From Bacilli bacterium (GTDB lineage: Bacteria; Bacillota_I; Bacilli_A; RFN20; CAG-631), in contig CAAEBM010000035.1 in the NCBI GenBank assembly GCA_900754115.1, positions 62,001 through 126,000 on the forward strand: a DNA stretch of 64,000 nt, read 5' to 3'. Below the pieces are notes generated by a model. The model was not told the DNA's origin. It searched no databases and saw nothing but the letters and a program-made list of their open reading frames with translations. A program made the translations under genes and the position numbers. Position 1 is the first letter of the stretch. Each line of letters begins with the position of its first letter. This document shows, piece after piece, positions 49,305-59,051 of the stretch.

Positions 49305-51297
49305 ATTCATACTCCTCCTTATTCAATTGGCTAAGTGATTGCTGTAATTTTTCGTGTATGTTTTGAATGATTTCAGGTTTTTCAATTTTTGGTGCTCTTG
49401 GGTCTAATAACCATGTCTTTGCAAAATGGGTGTCTGTGATTTGAAAATAAGGAGCATCATATTCTAAATCTACAGCTAAACAAAAGGGATTTCTTTCAGC
49501 AAAGGCATCACCTTTAATCACATTATACAAAGAAGGAGGTGTTCCGTGGATGGAAAACAATTCTTTTCCTTTTGTTGCAAGTTGAGGCAAAGAGGAAAGC
49601 AAGGCCCATGTATAAGGATGTTTAGGGTCATAAAAAATTTCTTCTACTTTTCCTGCTTCAACAATTTGTCCTGCATATAAGACAACAACGCGGTCTGCAA
49701 CGCTTGCAACAACACCTAAGTCATGTGTAATATAAATTGTCGTAAATTGGAATTCTTTTTGTAAATCTTTAATTAAATCGATAATTTGTGCTTGAATCGT
49801 CACGTCTAAAGCCGTCGTTGGTTCATCACAAATTAAAACTTTTGGTTGACAAGATAAAGCAATTGCAATAACAATTCTTTGTCTCATTCCTCCAGAATAT
49901 TGGAAAGGATATTCTTTAAACCGTTTTTCAGCTTCAGGAATTCCAACCCGTTTCATCATATAAATGGCTCTTTTTTCTGCTTCTGCATAACTACAATTTT
50001 GATGCTTAATAATAACCTCTGTAATTTGTTTACCAATTGTTACAATTGGATTTAAAGAAGTCATCGGATCTTGGAAAACAGTTGCAATTCTAGAACCTCT
50101 GATTTTTTGCCAATCGGTAGCAGTTTTAATTTTAGTTAAATCTAAAATCGTATATCCTTCCATAATACTATTTGGAATCATAACTGCTTGTTCATAACCA
50201 TCATATAAAACTTTTGTTAAATCTTCTGATGGATGTTCAATGACTTTTAAAGCAAGAAAATAAGCTAATTTTTCATTTCCCTTCACTGAATCTACAAAAG
50301 ATTGAATGGTATCATTTTGTGTTTCATAATCTTTTAATAATTCCATTCTTTTTTGTACATATTCTTTGGTTTCTTGTTCAGTTAAAGATTGAAAATACTC
50401 ATTTTGTACACCTTTAAAAATGACTCTAAAAGTGATTAATTCATACAACTTTTCTATCGTTTCTTGCGTCATTTCCATGCCTTTTTTATAGGCTTCACTA
50501 AAACGATCCTTTAAACTATTTAAATAAAAGTGTTGCGTGATTGGAGAATATCTTTCAATAGATAACAAAATTTCTTTCGCTATTAATTGATTTTGTCTTT
50601 TTAATTCTTCGCTGATAGAAATGTTTGAAACTTCATTTAAATATTGTTGCTTTAAGGATTTTATTTTTTCCTTATAAGCCATCATAAACTCTTTATCTTT
50701 AAATATTTTTTGTCTTTTTTGTTTCAACAATTGTCTTTTTTCTTTTTTCAAAAGACGAATTTCTTTATCTTTCTTTTTAATTTCTAAAGCAAGTTCTTTC
50801 TTTTCTTTTTTCGATTCAGCCGCAATTTTTTTGTTATACAATTCTACTCTTTCAAAAATGGCATCTTTTTTTCTTAGTGAATATTCTTCTTTTTGTTCAG
50901 CTGTCAAAGAAATCATTTGTCTTAATGTTTTCTTTTCTTGTAAAATTTGTAAATAGGAATCTTTCCCTTTTAAATAAGCAGCTTGTCGATTTAAAAATTG
51001 AACTAATCGATGATATCTTTTTATTTCTCTTTTGGTCAAAGTGCATTGTAAAGAAGAGAGTAAATCATCTTGATAAATAATACTTCCTTTTGAAATAAAT
51101 CCATTTGATTCTAACATCCCTGTGAAGGTTTTTGTTAAAACAGATTTACCAGAGCCAGATTCTCCAACTATGGCTAAGGATTCATTTTCATAAATATCTA
51201 AGGAAACTCCTCGAATAGCCGTTAAAATTCTTCCACGAACATTAAACTTAACTTCAACATCTTTTAAAGATAAGAGTACTTTTTTTTCTTCACTCAT
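49234..51297 (-). CDS. oppD: Oligopeptide ABC transporter ATP-binding protein OppD with large coiled-coil insertion
   Basis: 687 residues against about 330-360 in typical OppD. Walker A GESGSGKSVLTKTF is at 45-57. The Q-loop ATVFQDPMTSLNP comes only at about 405, with signature YSGGMRQRIVIAIAL near 462 and Walker B VLICDEPTTALDVT near 482. Between about residues 80 and 390 is an insertion rich in K, E and Q (for example KKEKKELALEIKKKDKEIR) that should form long coiled coils. The motifs on both sides are intact and the frame is open, so it is likely a functional ATPase. The C-terminal OppD/F iron-sulphur-like cysteine region is reduced to one Cys (NPFCLAVD). Confidence 0.9.
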   Translation of the reverse strand: MSEEKKVLLSLKDVEVKFNVRGRILTAIRGVSLDIYENESLAIVGESGSGKSVLTKTFTGMLESNGFISKGSIIYQDDLLSSLQCTLTKREIKRYHRLVQFLNRQAAYLKGKDSYLQILQEKKTLRQMISLTAEQKEEYSLRKKDAIFERVELYNKKIAAESKKEKKELALEIKKKDKEIRLLKKEKRQLLKQKRQKIFKDKEFMMAYKEKIKSLKQQYLNEVSNISISEELKRQNQLIAKEILLSIERYSPITQHFYLNSLKDRFSEAYKKGMEMTQETIEKLYELITFRVIFKGVQNEYFQSLTEQETKEYVQKRMELLKDYETQNDTIQSFVDSVKGNEKLAYFLALKVIEHPSEDLTKVLYDGYEQAVMIPNSIMEGYTILDLTKIKTATDWQKIRGSRIATVFQDPMTSLNPIVTIGKQITEVIIKHQNCSYAEAEKRAIYMMKRVGIPEAEKRFKEYPFQYSGGMRQRIVIAIALSCQPKVLICDEPTTALDVTIQAQIIDLIKDLQKEFQFTTIYITHDLGVVASVADRVVVLYAGQIVEAGKVEEIFYDPKHPYTWALLSSLPQLATKGKELFSIHGTPPSLYNVIKGDAFAERNPFCLAVDLEYDAPYFQITDTHFAKTWLLDPRAPKIEKPEIIQNIHEKLQQSLSQLNKEEYEYVRYNKQRSHLVDTEYRHRLSKR

Positions 51298-51309
51298 CTT
51301 TGTCCCTCC

Positions 51310-52284
51310 TTACATATGTGTTTTTGGGTCTGATGCATCTGCTAAATTTTGCCCAATAATGTATAAACTAACGGTAATGACCGATGAAACAATAACTGGT
51401 ATCCAAAACAAATGAGGATGAGAATCCATGTATTGTTGATTATCGTTAATTAATTTACCTAAAGAATTTTTAGAACCTAACCCGATTTGTAAGTAAGATA
51501 GGAAAACCTCTGTAGAAATATAAGACGGAATTTCACTTGCTGTAATGGTTACAATTACAGAAGTTAAAAATGGTAAAATATTTTTCGTAACCATTCTTAA
51601 TATTGGAGTCCCCAAACAACGAGAAGCCAAATTATATTCACGGTCACGAATGATAATGACTTGCGTACGGATAAAATAGGCTACTCCTAACCATCCGGTG
51701 ATAGTCATCGCAGCAACAAAGGACCAAAATCCTGTTCCGACAATCGCCACAAAAACGGTAATAAACATTAAATAAGGAATATTAGAAATAATGTTATAAA
51801 CTTCTTGCATGATTTTATCAACAATTTTGGAATATCCCCATAATGCTCCAACGATAATTCCTACTGTAATATTGATAGTTGCACAAACAAAGGCCAAAGC
51901 CAATGAGGATTGTGCACCTGCCCATAAAGCATCAAATAAAGGCTCTCCATATTTACCCGTTCCAAAAACCCAACGCAAATCAAAGCCATAAGTAGCAATC
52001 GCTTGTTTTGGAGTTAAGTAAGCTAATTGTTCATATTTTCCGTAATTAATACTAATCCAATTGTCTATATCATAAGGTCTAAAAATAGGATAGATAAAAG
52101 ACATAATTAAAATTAAAACGACTAATCCTAAAACGATATAATTCACAGGATTTCTAAAAAAGCTTCTGCCAACAGATTTCCAATAAGAATAACGAGGAGC
52201 AGTAATCTTTTCTGAATTAATTGTGCTATTATCTACTCTAACAAATAATTCTTGAGGAATATTTTGAATTTGATTTTGTTCCAT
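51310..52284 (-). CDS. oppC: Oligopeptide ABC transporter permease OppC
   Basis: 324 residues; an N-terminal cytosolic tail, first membrane segment near 48-68, then five more from about 130. The permease EAA loop is visible as REYNLASRCLGTPILRMVTKNILP near 215-238. The C-terminus LIIGQNLADASDPK-type is characteristic. The ATG overlaps the oppB stop (TAATG). Normal length. Confidence 0.93.
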   Translation of the reverse strand: MEQNQIQNIPQELFVRVDNSTINSEKITAPRYSYWKSVGRSFFRNPVNYIVLGLVVLILIMSFIYPIFRPYDIDNWISINYGKYEQLAYLTPKQAIATYGFDLRWVFGTGKYGEPLFDALWAGAQSSLALAFVCATINITVGIIVGALWGYSKIVDKIMQEVYNIISNIPYLMFITVFVAIVGTGFWSFVAAMTITGWLGVAYFIRTQVIIIRDREYNLASRCLGTPILRMVTKNILPFLTSVIVTITASEIPSYISTEVFLSYLQIGLGSKNSLGKLINDNQQYMDSHPHLFWIPVIVSSVITVSLYIIGQNLADASDPKTHM

Positions 52285-54065
52285 TATTTACGACCTCCTT
52301 TATCTGCAAAAGAGATTCGTGGATCGACAATCGCCATCAAAACGTCTCCTAATATTAAAGCAGTAATCGATAAAATAGCATAGAAGAAGGTTAAACCGAC
52401 AAGCATTCCGTTATCAGTTTTTTCAATGGCATCGGTGAATAATTTACCAACCCCAGGAATACCAAATATCCGCTCCGTTAATAAAGCTCCGGTCAAACTT
52501 CCAAGTAATCCACCTGGAATATTATGTACAATAGGAATGACTGCGTTTTTAAAAATGTGCTTGTTAAAAATTTCTAATTCACTCAGCCCTTTTGCACGAG
52601 CAAATTTGACATAATCACTATTCATTTGGTCAATCATATAACGACGAATCCAAGACATTAAACTACCTATAGATGGCAAGGCCAAACAAATAACAGGTAA
52701 GATATATGCCACCCACTGTGGACCTGTTGCCAGTTGTAATTGTGTTGGAAGACCTGCATTAAATCCAATTCTTCTAAAAATATAAATATAAGCTAAAGAT
52801 GGAACTGCCATAATAAAGATAATATAACAAATTCCTATTTTATCAATCAACTTTCCTTTATGTTTAGCCATTAAAATACCTATCGGCACCCCAATGACAT
52901 ATGCGGTTATCGTTGCAATAATTCCAATTAAGAAAGAAAATCCCATCATTGACTTACCTTGACGAACTTCTGGACAACTAGAATAATATCCTTGATACCG
53001 TTCTAATTCTTGATCAGTTGGAGAAGAATTAATTTGGCACGCATGGAAATTAACTCGATGGGTGTTTTCAACCACTTCTCCATTAGGATAAGTGACATCC
53101 TCCACAATCGGTTCAAGTTGAGAGTCCGTCATGACTTCAACTGTATCTTTTCCATAAGACAATGATCTGCCTAAGTTAATTGTAATCCAATTTTGATGAA
53201 TAAAAGGAAACTTATTGTCAAAATACAATAAATATTGGTTTTTGCATCCTGAACATTTTATAGCGGGAACATTGTTCATATCCTTTTCAAAACGAATATA
53301 AGTATCCATTTGAATTGGTTTTTCTCCCTGTCTTTCTAGTTCTTCATTGACTGTCTTATAATAATTTTTACCATCAAAAAAGAAAATTTGTTTAAAAAAT
53401 TCCCACAAACGAACAAAGGTTGATTTAGACTTATAAGCAAATAAAATGCCACTTCCACCCACTGCTAACTGAATACGTTCTGGATTTTCAGGCGTTTCAT
53501 CAACATTTTCATTAGCATTTAAATTCATAGTTTCTAAAGGAGTGTCTACATCTTCTTCAGAAGTTGATACATCATTTTCATCATCTACCCAAACATCGGC
53601 TGGAACTGGATCTTTTCGCATTATTTTATAGCCATAAGATTCGTATAATTCTATAAACTCAGCAATTTCAGGAATATCGCTATCAATTAAATAAGTCCGT
53701 GGCTCTTGCATACAGTTTTCATAATCGCCAGGAATTAAATTACTTGTTGTAATTTTACAATAACTTTCTTTACTTGTAAAAACTTCTTCAATATTGATAC
53801 AATTTTTATATTCTTCGCTATCCTCATCTTCATATTTGATTCGACAATAGTTACGATAATTGTATGTTTCCACATATCCATAATTTTGCCAAACCTCATA
53901 GGTAAAAGTGATTCGGTCATTATTGATATTTTTATTAAAGCCATCTTGTTTTGTAACTAAAGCATCACGATCCATCAATGAATAAATCAAAACAATTGTT
54001 AAAATCATGACTGCAACTAAAGAAAGTAGCGATCTTAAAATACGATTTAAAATATATTTCCCCAT
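52284..54065 (-). CDS. oppB: Oligopeptide ABC transporter permease OppB with large extracytoplasmic insertion
   Basis: 593 residues against about 305-330 usually. The first membrane segment (about 10-30, RSLLSLVAVMILTIVLIYSL) and the C-terminal permease core from about 370 (SFLIGIIATITAYVIG, EAA loop DYVKFARAKGLSELEIF, ERIFGIPGVGKLFTDAI) are normal. Between them lie about 335 residues, some 270 more than expected. They should face outside and contain at least nine cysteines, including K-C-S-G-C, plus an acidic linker (VDDENDVSTSEEDVD). The location makes it a likely docking or peptide-capture domain for OppA. Confidence 0.9.
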   Translation of the reverse strand: MGKYILNRILRSLLSLVAVMILTIVLIYSLMDRDALVTKQDGFNKNINNDRITFTYEVWQNYGYVETYNYRNYCRIKYEDEDSEEYKNCINIEEVFTSKESYCKITTSNLIPGDYENCMQEPRTYLIDSDIPEIAEFIELYESYGYKIMRKDPVPADVWVDDENDVSTSEEDVDTPLETMNLNANENVDETPENPERIQLAVGGSGILFAYKSKSTFVRLWEFFKQIFFFDGKNYYKTVNEELERQGEKPIQMDTYIRFEKDMNNVPAIKCSGCKNQYLLYFDNKFPFIHQNWITINLGRSLSYGKDTVEVMTDSQLEPIVEDVTYPNGEVVENTHRVNFHACQINSSPTDQELERYQGYYSSCPEVRQGKSMMGFSFLIGIIATITAYVIGVPIGILMAKHKGKLIDKIGICYIIFIMAVPSLAYIYIFRRIGFNAGLPTQLQLATGPQWVAYILPVICLALPSIGSLMSWIRRYMIDQMNSDYVKFARAKGLSELEIFNKHIFKNAVIPIVHNIPGGLLGSLTGALLTERIFGIPGVGKLFTDAIEKTDNGMLVGLTFFYAILSITALILGDVLMAIVDPRISFADKGGRK

Positions 54066-54092
54066 GCAATGATTTCTCCTTTCACAACAGAG

Positions 54093-54128
54093 AAAAAAGA
54101 GGGCAAGGCGGGTTTCCCCTTAGCCCTC
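54093..54128 (-). terminator. Terminator or attenuator between oppA and oppB
   Basis: GAGGGC and GCCCTC, extended inside by AAGG/CCTT, with a T6 tract on the minus strand. It lies in the oppA-oppB gap and would favour oppA transcripts over the rest of the operon. Confidence 0.75.
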
Positions 54129-54145
54129 TAAAATATTGTTGAAAA

Positions 54146-56326
54146 TTACCAAAGTCCAATTACTTTAGTCATATAACCAGCACCACCTGGAACCATTGTT
54201 TCCAAGAAAGTTGCAGGATCTCCATAATCAGGAATCCATCCAGAACCATAGTAGAAGTCATAATTTGCTTCTGCGCCAGTTGCTGCTAGATATGTCGAAG
54301 CTAAATAAGATGTTTGATTTGGTGCTTCAACAGCATTAATCGTAACTTGAGATCTTCCGAAAGTAGATTCAACTGCTGCTTTCAAAATTTGAATACCGAT
54401 TTGATCAGGAGAGTTTTTCATATAGACAACGTCAATTTGAATTGGGAAAACTGCTTCCATTGCTTCTCTTCCGCCAAATTCATCTGCATAAGTAGATAGT
54501 AATTCTTCTTTTGCAATCTTATAGTATTCATAAGCGATATCAACATCATACCATCCATCGACACCATCTTGTACATTGATAGTTTCATTTAAAGGGTCTC
54601 CGTTTTTATCGGTCCAACCATGTGCTTCATTTGACGTTTCTAAAATTTGGTTGAGTTTATCTTGAACAATATCTCCATATGGTGTACGTGCATCATATCC
54701 ACCATATGCTTCTGGTAAGTTAACAAAGTTTGGATCACCAAGCATATTTCTTAAATTATTTTCTCTTAATTCTTCACCATTTGTATTAGCATTCCAAGAA
54801 GCTTTGTCAATTGCATGTAAGAATGCTTTTCTAAAGTTTTTATTTAATACAGCATATTTTGTTAAAGCTTTTGCTGCATCATTTTTTGGAGAAGCAACTT
54901 GTCCTTTAGATAAAGAGTAAGTTCTACGATTCAAGTTAAATGCTCCATAGAATGTACCAGCAGAAGTGTCTTGTTTGTAAATGTATTCTGCATAATTTTC
55001 ACGAGCTAAAGCTAATGTATCTGTACTTAAACTGATTCCTGCGTATGTTCCGTCAATGACTTGTTGAAAATACAACATTTCATCAGTATCTTGTGTATAA
55101 ACAAGGTTAATAGAGTCTAAGGTAACGTTTTCTAAATCCCAATAAGAAGTGTTTTTAGTATAAGTAATCCCTTGAGAAGCAGTTAAATTTGTTAAACGAT
55201 AAGCTCCATTGTATAAAATACTTTCAGGATCGATAATTCCATAAGAATAACCAGCTAACATTTTCGCTCTAGCAAATTCATCAATACCGAATGCTCCACC
55301 TTTTGAAAGGAAGAAATTACGATTCATCGGTTGGAAAATAGAGAAAGTCAATAAAGATTCAATATAAGGAACTTCTCTAACAAAAGAAATTTGAATCGTA
55401 TGTTCATCTAAGGCTTTAATTCCTACATCATTGAAATCGTCTGTTTTTCCAGTAGAATAATCGCTTGCGCCTACTACAATACTATTGACGATGTCTTCTG
55501 ATCCACCTTTAGCGTCTAATAAATGTTGGAAACCTGCTAAGAAATCATCAGCAGTCACATAGCCATAAATTTCTCCATTGTTTCTAACCCAAGGTACATT
55601 TTCTCTTAATGCAATCGTGTACACTGTTTTATCTTCATTTGCTTCTAAAGATAAACCTAAAGCAGGAACGATGTCTCCAAAACGATCGTGTTCAAAAAGT
55701 CCATCAACTAAATTTGTTGTAACTTCAGAGTCTCCAGCATGAGAAGTAGCTAAATAGTCTAAAGTTTCTGGCATTGAAGAAAAGATGGTTGTATAGTTAG
55801 TGTAATAATCTGTAATACCCCAACTTTCTAACAATTCTTGTTCTTCTTGATTGAAAGCTTCTTTTGTATGAGTTTCATCCCATCCTCTTTCAACAGCGTC
55901 TTTCCAATTTTGTTTTAAAGTATCGCGATATTCTGTCAAAAGCAACTCGTTGTTGTCTTTTTTAATGATTTTATATCCTTTGTACTTACTAGAATCAGAT
56001 CCATATCTAGCATAAGGCCCGCAATATGGAAGTACACGTGACAATCCATAACGTCCACCTTCTGTTGTCATTGGTAACAAAACAGCAGCATCTAACAAAT
56101 ATGCTTCAGCATCGGCAAATTTGACGAAACGCTCAGCATTATTTGTGGATGAATGGGCTTCGTTAAATAGTGAATTGTATTGAGGTAATACTGCACGATA
56201 AACATCACTATCTTTAAACTCAGGAACTGTTACGTTGCTATCATCTTTTTTGCTTTTATCACAACCTGTCAAACACAAAGCTACCATCGCAAAAGCTGAT
56301 AAAATCATCATTCTTGATTTTTTCAT
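54146..56326 (-). CDS. oppA: Oligopeptide-binding lipoprotein OppA
   Basis: The substrate-binding component of the peptide transporter, 726 residues, longer than the usual 540-600. The signal peptide ends in the lipobox LCLTGC (Cys22). Family features are the LVDGLFEHDRFGDIVPALGLS segment near 207-225, TIALRENVPWVRNNGEIYGYVTADDFLAGFQHLL near 243-276, and VLNKNFRKAFLHAIDK near 495. The first 180 residues contain an extra domain (FADAEAYLLDAAVLLPMTTEGGRYGLSRVLP), which resembles a displaced part of the binding domain. It heads the opp operon, and the hairpin downstream probably gives it higher expression. Confidence 0.92.
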   Translation of the reverse strand: MKKSRMMILSAFAMVALCLTGCDKSKKDDSNVTVPEFKDSDVYRAVLPQYNSLFNEAHSSTNNAERFVKFADAEAYLLDAAVLLPMTTEGGRYGLSRVLPYCGPYARYGSDSSKYKGYKIIKKDNNELLLTEYRDTLKQNWKDAVERGWDETHTKEAFNQEEQELLESWGITDYYTNYTTIFSSMPETLDYLATSHAGDSEVTTNLVDGLFEHDRFGDIVPALGLSLEANEDKTVYTIALRENVPWVRNNGEIYGYVTADDFLAGFQHLLDAKGGSEDIVNSIVVGASDYSTGKTDDFNDVGIKALDEHTIQISFVREVPYIESLLTFSIFQPMNRNFFLSKGGAFGIDEFARAKMLAGYSYGIIDPESILYNGAYRLTNLTASQGITYTKNTSYWDLENVTLDSINLVYTQDTDEMLYFQQVIDGTYAGISLSTDTLALARENYAEYIYKQDTSAGTFYGAFNLNRRTYSLSKGQVASPKNDAAKALTKYAVLNKNFRKAFLHAIDKASWNANTNGEELRENNLRNMLGDPNFVNLPEAYGGYDARTPYGDIVQDKLNQILETSNEAHGWTDKNGDPLNETINVQDGVDGWYDVDIAYEYYKIAKEELLSTYADEFGGREAMEAVFPIQIDVVYMKNSPDQIGIQILKAAVESTFGRSQVTINAVEAPNQTSYLASTYLAATGAEANYDFYYGSGWIPDYGDPATFLETMVPGGAGYMTKVIGLW

Positions 56327-56404
56327 GTTTTCTCCTCCTATATTTTTAATAAAATTTTTTTATTTAAAATATACCTCTCTTTTCAGCGAAGAATATTTTA
56401 TAGT

Positions 56405-56433
56405 ATTTTATCTCTTTTTTTTTGTAAAGTCAA
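56405..56433 (-). promoter_or_regulatory. Promoter of the opp operon
   Basis: -35 TTGACT (56428-56433) and -10 TAAAAT (56405-56410), spacer 17 bases, 79 bases before the oppA start. Confidence 0.75.
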
Positions 56434-56479
56434 TATAATTTTTTGGTCGTGCATTTTGGGTTCTTTTCAAATAGTAGAA

Positions 56480-56504
56480 AAAAGAGTTATTAAATAACTC
56501 TTTT
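56480..56504 (-). terminator. Intrinsic terminator before the opp promoter
   Basis: AAAAGAGTTATT pairs with AATAACTCTTTT across one base, after the end of the 130-residue secreted-protein gene. Confidence 0.65.
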
Positions 56505-56513
56505 CAGTCTTTT

Positions 56514-56906
56514 TTAGCGAAATAGTTCTTCAAAAAAATATGTTTTTTCCACCTTTGGTTCATAATCAAAAGAATACAAAATGCCTTTCATACAGCAAAC
56601 ACCATCCTCATCTAAAGATAATGTTAAAACATAATTTTGATAATTGGCTTTTACTAGTTCGCTTGAAAATAAATCAAAAGAAGTAGAGAGTTTTTCATCC
56701 GTTTTCGTAAAAGTGTTTTCAGCGATTTTTTCGTAAATTTCTAACATTTCTTTCTTTACTTTATTGCATTGCACATAGACGTCTTTTCGATTTGGATTTG
56801 CAACAATTTGATAATAAATTGTCGTATGTTCTTGTATAGTATCTTTAAAAGGAATAAATCCTCCTAAAAACAAGCTGGTTGCAAAAAAGATGGTTCTTTT
56901 TGTCAT
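56514..56906 (-). CDS. Small secreted protein of unknown function
   Basis: 130 residues from ATG 56906 (MTKRTIFFATSLFLGGF), 5 bases after GGTGA; upstream GTG/ATG codons at 56915 and 56912 are less well placed. It has an N-terminal signal or anchor (about 6-22). The mature part has strands such as TTIYYQIVANPNRKDVYVQC and YVLTLSLDEDGVCCMKGILYSF, with a helical middle. I recognise no family. It follows clpC by 39 bases and is probably read with it. Confidence 0.6.
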   Translation of the reverse strand: MTKRTIFFATSLFLGGFIPFKDTIQEHTTIYYQIVANPNRKDVYVQCNKVKKEMLEIYEKIAENTFTKTDEKLSTSFDLFSSELVKANYQNYVLTLSLDEDGVCCMKGILYSFDYEPKVEKTYFFEELFR

Positions 56907-56945
56907 TTTCATCACCCATAAAAAGGGTTGACGAAAATTTGTCAG

Positions 56946-59051
56946 TTATACCGATTTCGTTTTAATTTTATTTCCTTCTGTTTCTTTTATTTTAGATATC
57001 AACATTTTTTTAGCTAGTCGTTTTAACCCTCTAGCCCCATATTGTTTTCCTTCTTGTTGATTAGCAATCTCTTTTGCCATTTCATCAAAACTAGCAAATT
57101 CATAGTGTGCTTTTTTAGCATATTCTTGCAAATAATCTTTAGCTAATTGAATACATGTATCTTGATCTAACAAGTTAAAATAAACAATACAATCGATGCG
57201 ATTTAAAAACTCTGGACGGAAATGATTGCTGACGACTGAATGAATATCTTCTTGGGTTACTTGATTATCGACATAGCCAATTTTGTTTTTATGAAACATT
57301 TTTTCATTAAAGCCTAAGTTAGAGGTCATAATAATAATCGTATTTTTAAAATCTACTCTTTTTTTACTAGATTCATAAAAATATCCTTCATCAAACACAC
57401 TTAAAAAGATATCTAATACATCTCGATGTGCCTTTTCTACTTCATCTAAAACGACGACTGAATGAGGATTTTTGCGAATATGGTCAACTAATAAACTTTG
57501 TCTTTCAAAACCGACATACCCTGGTGGTGAACCAATAAGTTTTGTAACTGAACTAGGTTCACTATATTCTGACATATCAAGCTTAATATATTTATCTTTA
57601 TTGCCAAAATAATTTAAAGCGATTTGTTTGGCTGTTTCTGTTTTGCCCACTCCAGTTGGCCCTACAAATAAAAACACTCCTAAAGGTCGATTTTCGTCAT
57701 TAATTCCCATCTCAATGTAACTAATTTGTTCAATAATCGTATTGATTGCTTCATTTTGCCCAATCAATATTTGCGATAAACTTTTCTTTAAAGCTTGTGC
57801 CTTATTTCCTTTTTCAATTTTTACTTTAAACAAATCTTCAATGACATCAATGATATTTTTTTCTTCTAATTGTGTTTGTTTTTTATTTTTAGCTCGCACA
57901 CTGGCGATGTCTAATACATCAATTGCTTTATCAGGAAAATAACGATCACAAACATATAAATCACAGTAATTGACGATTTTTTTTAAAATTTCATCACTGA
58001 TAGCAAGATGATGAAAATTTTCAAATTGCCCTTTGATTCCTTGTAAAATATGTAAAGTTTGTGTTAAAGAGGGCTCTTCTATTTTTACGACTTGAAATCT
58101 TCTTTCTAATGCTTTTTCCTTTTCAAATATTTTTACATATTCATCATAGGTTGTGGCTCCAATACAACCAATTTCTCCTTTCGATAAATATGGTTTTAAA
58201 ATGTTGCTAGCATCAATGGCGCCTTCTGCTCCTCCAGCGCCAATAATATTATGAATTTCATCAATAAATAGCAAAGCGTTTTCGTCATCTTTCACTTTTT
58301 TTATAATTTTCTTTAATTTGTCTTCAAATTCCCCTCTATATTTCGTTCCGGCAATAATGCCAGAAATATCAATTTCATAAATCGTTTTATCTTTTAAAGC
58401 TTCTGGAACATTTCCCGTATTTAAAAGAGAAGCTAAATATTCCACGATTGCTGTTTTTCCCACCCCTGGATCTCCAATTAAAATGGCATTAGGCTTTTGT
58501 TTTCTAAGCAATGCTTCGATAAGTAAATTTAATTCTTTTTCACGTTCAATTAATACTGGTGGATTTTTTAAAGCTTTTGCATTTAAATTAATCAAATCAG
58601 GAATTCCATCTAATTCACTTTGTTTTTTGGATTGCTTTTTTAACTCTTCTGCCACTTTTTTTATGGGAACATTTGCTTTTTTTAACATTTCTAAAGCAAT
58701 GTTTTCTTCCATTTCTAATAGACATATACTTAAGGTATCAATAGAAACACGATCTTCGTTTCTTTTTTTACCATAAATAATTGCGGTTTCAATTAAGGTT
58801 TTCATCGCAAGTGTATATTCCATATAAAAAGGTTGAGTTTGTTTTTGTCCAAATAATTCAACTAATTCTTCTTGAAAAACATTTGCTGTAACATTATAAC
58901 TTTCTAAAATATTTTTTATCTTCGCATCTTTTATTTTTAATAAGGCGAGTAAAAGATGTTCTGTACCAACACTATTATGACCAAAATCAAAAGCTAAACT
59001 TTCTGCTAACGCAATTGCTCTTTGCGCTTTGTCATTAAATCTACTCAACAT
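56946..59051 (-). CDS. clpC: ClpC/ClpA-type AAA+ unfoldase without M domain
   Basis: The chaperone partner of ClpP. Start ATG 59051 (MLSRFNDKAQRAIALAES), after GGTGAT, matches the ClpC N-terminus better than ATG 59069. The 701 residues have the Clp N-domain repeats (2-140), D1 with GDPGVGKTAIVEYL near 198 and LLFIDEIHNIIGAGGAEG near 264, and D2 with GPTGVGKTETAKQ near 458 and VVVLDEVEKAH near 533. The M-domain coiled coil of typical ClpC (about 50 residues after the D1 core) is absent; the D1 small domain passes straight into D2. An IGY tripeptide lies where the ClpP-docking loop is (IGL in ClpA, VGF in ClpC). No CtsR-type direct repeat is visible upstream. Confidence 0.9.
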   Translation of the reverse strand: MLSRFNDKAQRAIALAESLAFDFGHNSVGTEHLLLALLKIKDAKIKNILESYNVTANVFQEELVELFGQKQTQPFYMEYTLAMKTLIETAIIYGKKRNEDRVSIDTLSICLLEMEENIALEMLKKANVPIKKVAEELKKQSKKQSELDGIPDLINLNAKALKNPPVLIEREKELNLLIEALLRKQKPNAILIGDPGVGKTAIVEYLASLLNTGNVPEALKDKTIYEIDISGIIAGTKYRGEFEDKLKKIIKKVKDDENALLFIDEIHNIIGAGGAEGAIDASNILKPYLSKGEIGCIGATTYDEYVKIFEKEKALERRFQVVKIEEPSLTQTLHILQGIKGQFENFHHLAISDEILKKIVNYCDLYVCDRYFPDKAIDVLDIASVRAKNKKQTQLEEKNIIDVIEDLFKVKIEKGNKAQALKKSLSQILIGQNEAINTIIEQISYIEMGINDENRPLGVFLFVGPTGVGKTETAKQIALNYFGNKDKYIKLDMSEYSEPSSVTKLIGSPPGYVGFERQSLLVDHIRKNPHSVVVLDEVEKAHRDVLDIFLSVFDEGYFYESSKKRVDFKNTIIIMTSNLGFNEKMFHKNKIGYVDNQVTQEDIHSVVSNHFRPEFLNRIDCIVYFNLLDQDTCIQLAKDYLQEYAKKAHYEFASFDEMAKEIANQQEGKQYGARGLKRLAKKMLISKIKETEGNKIKTKSV

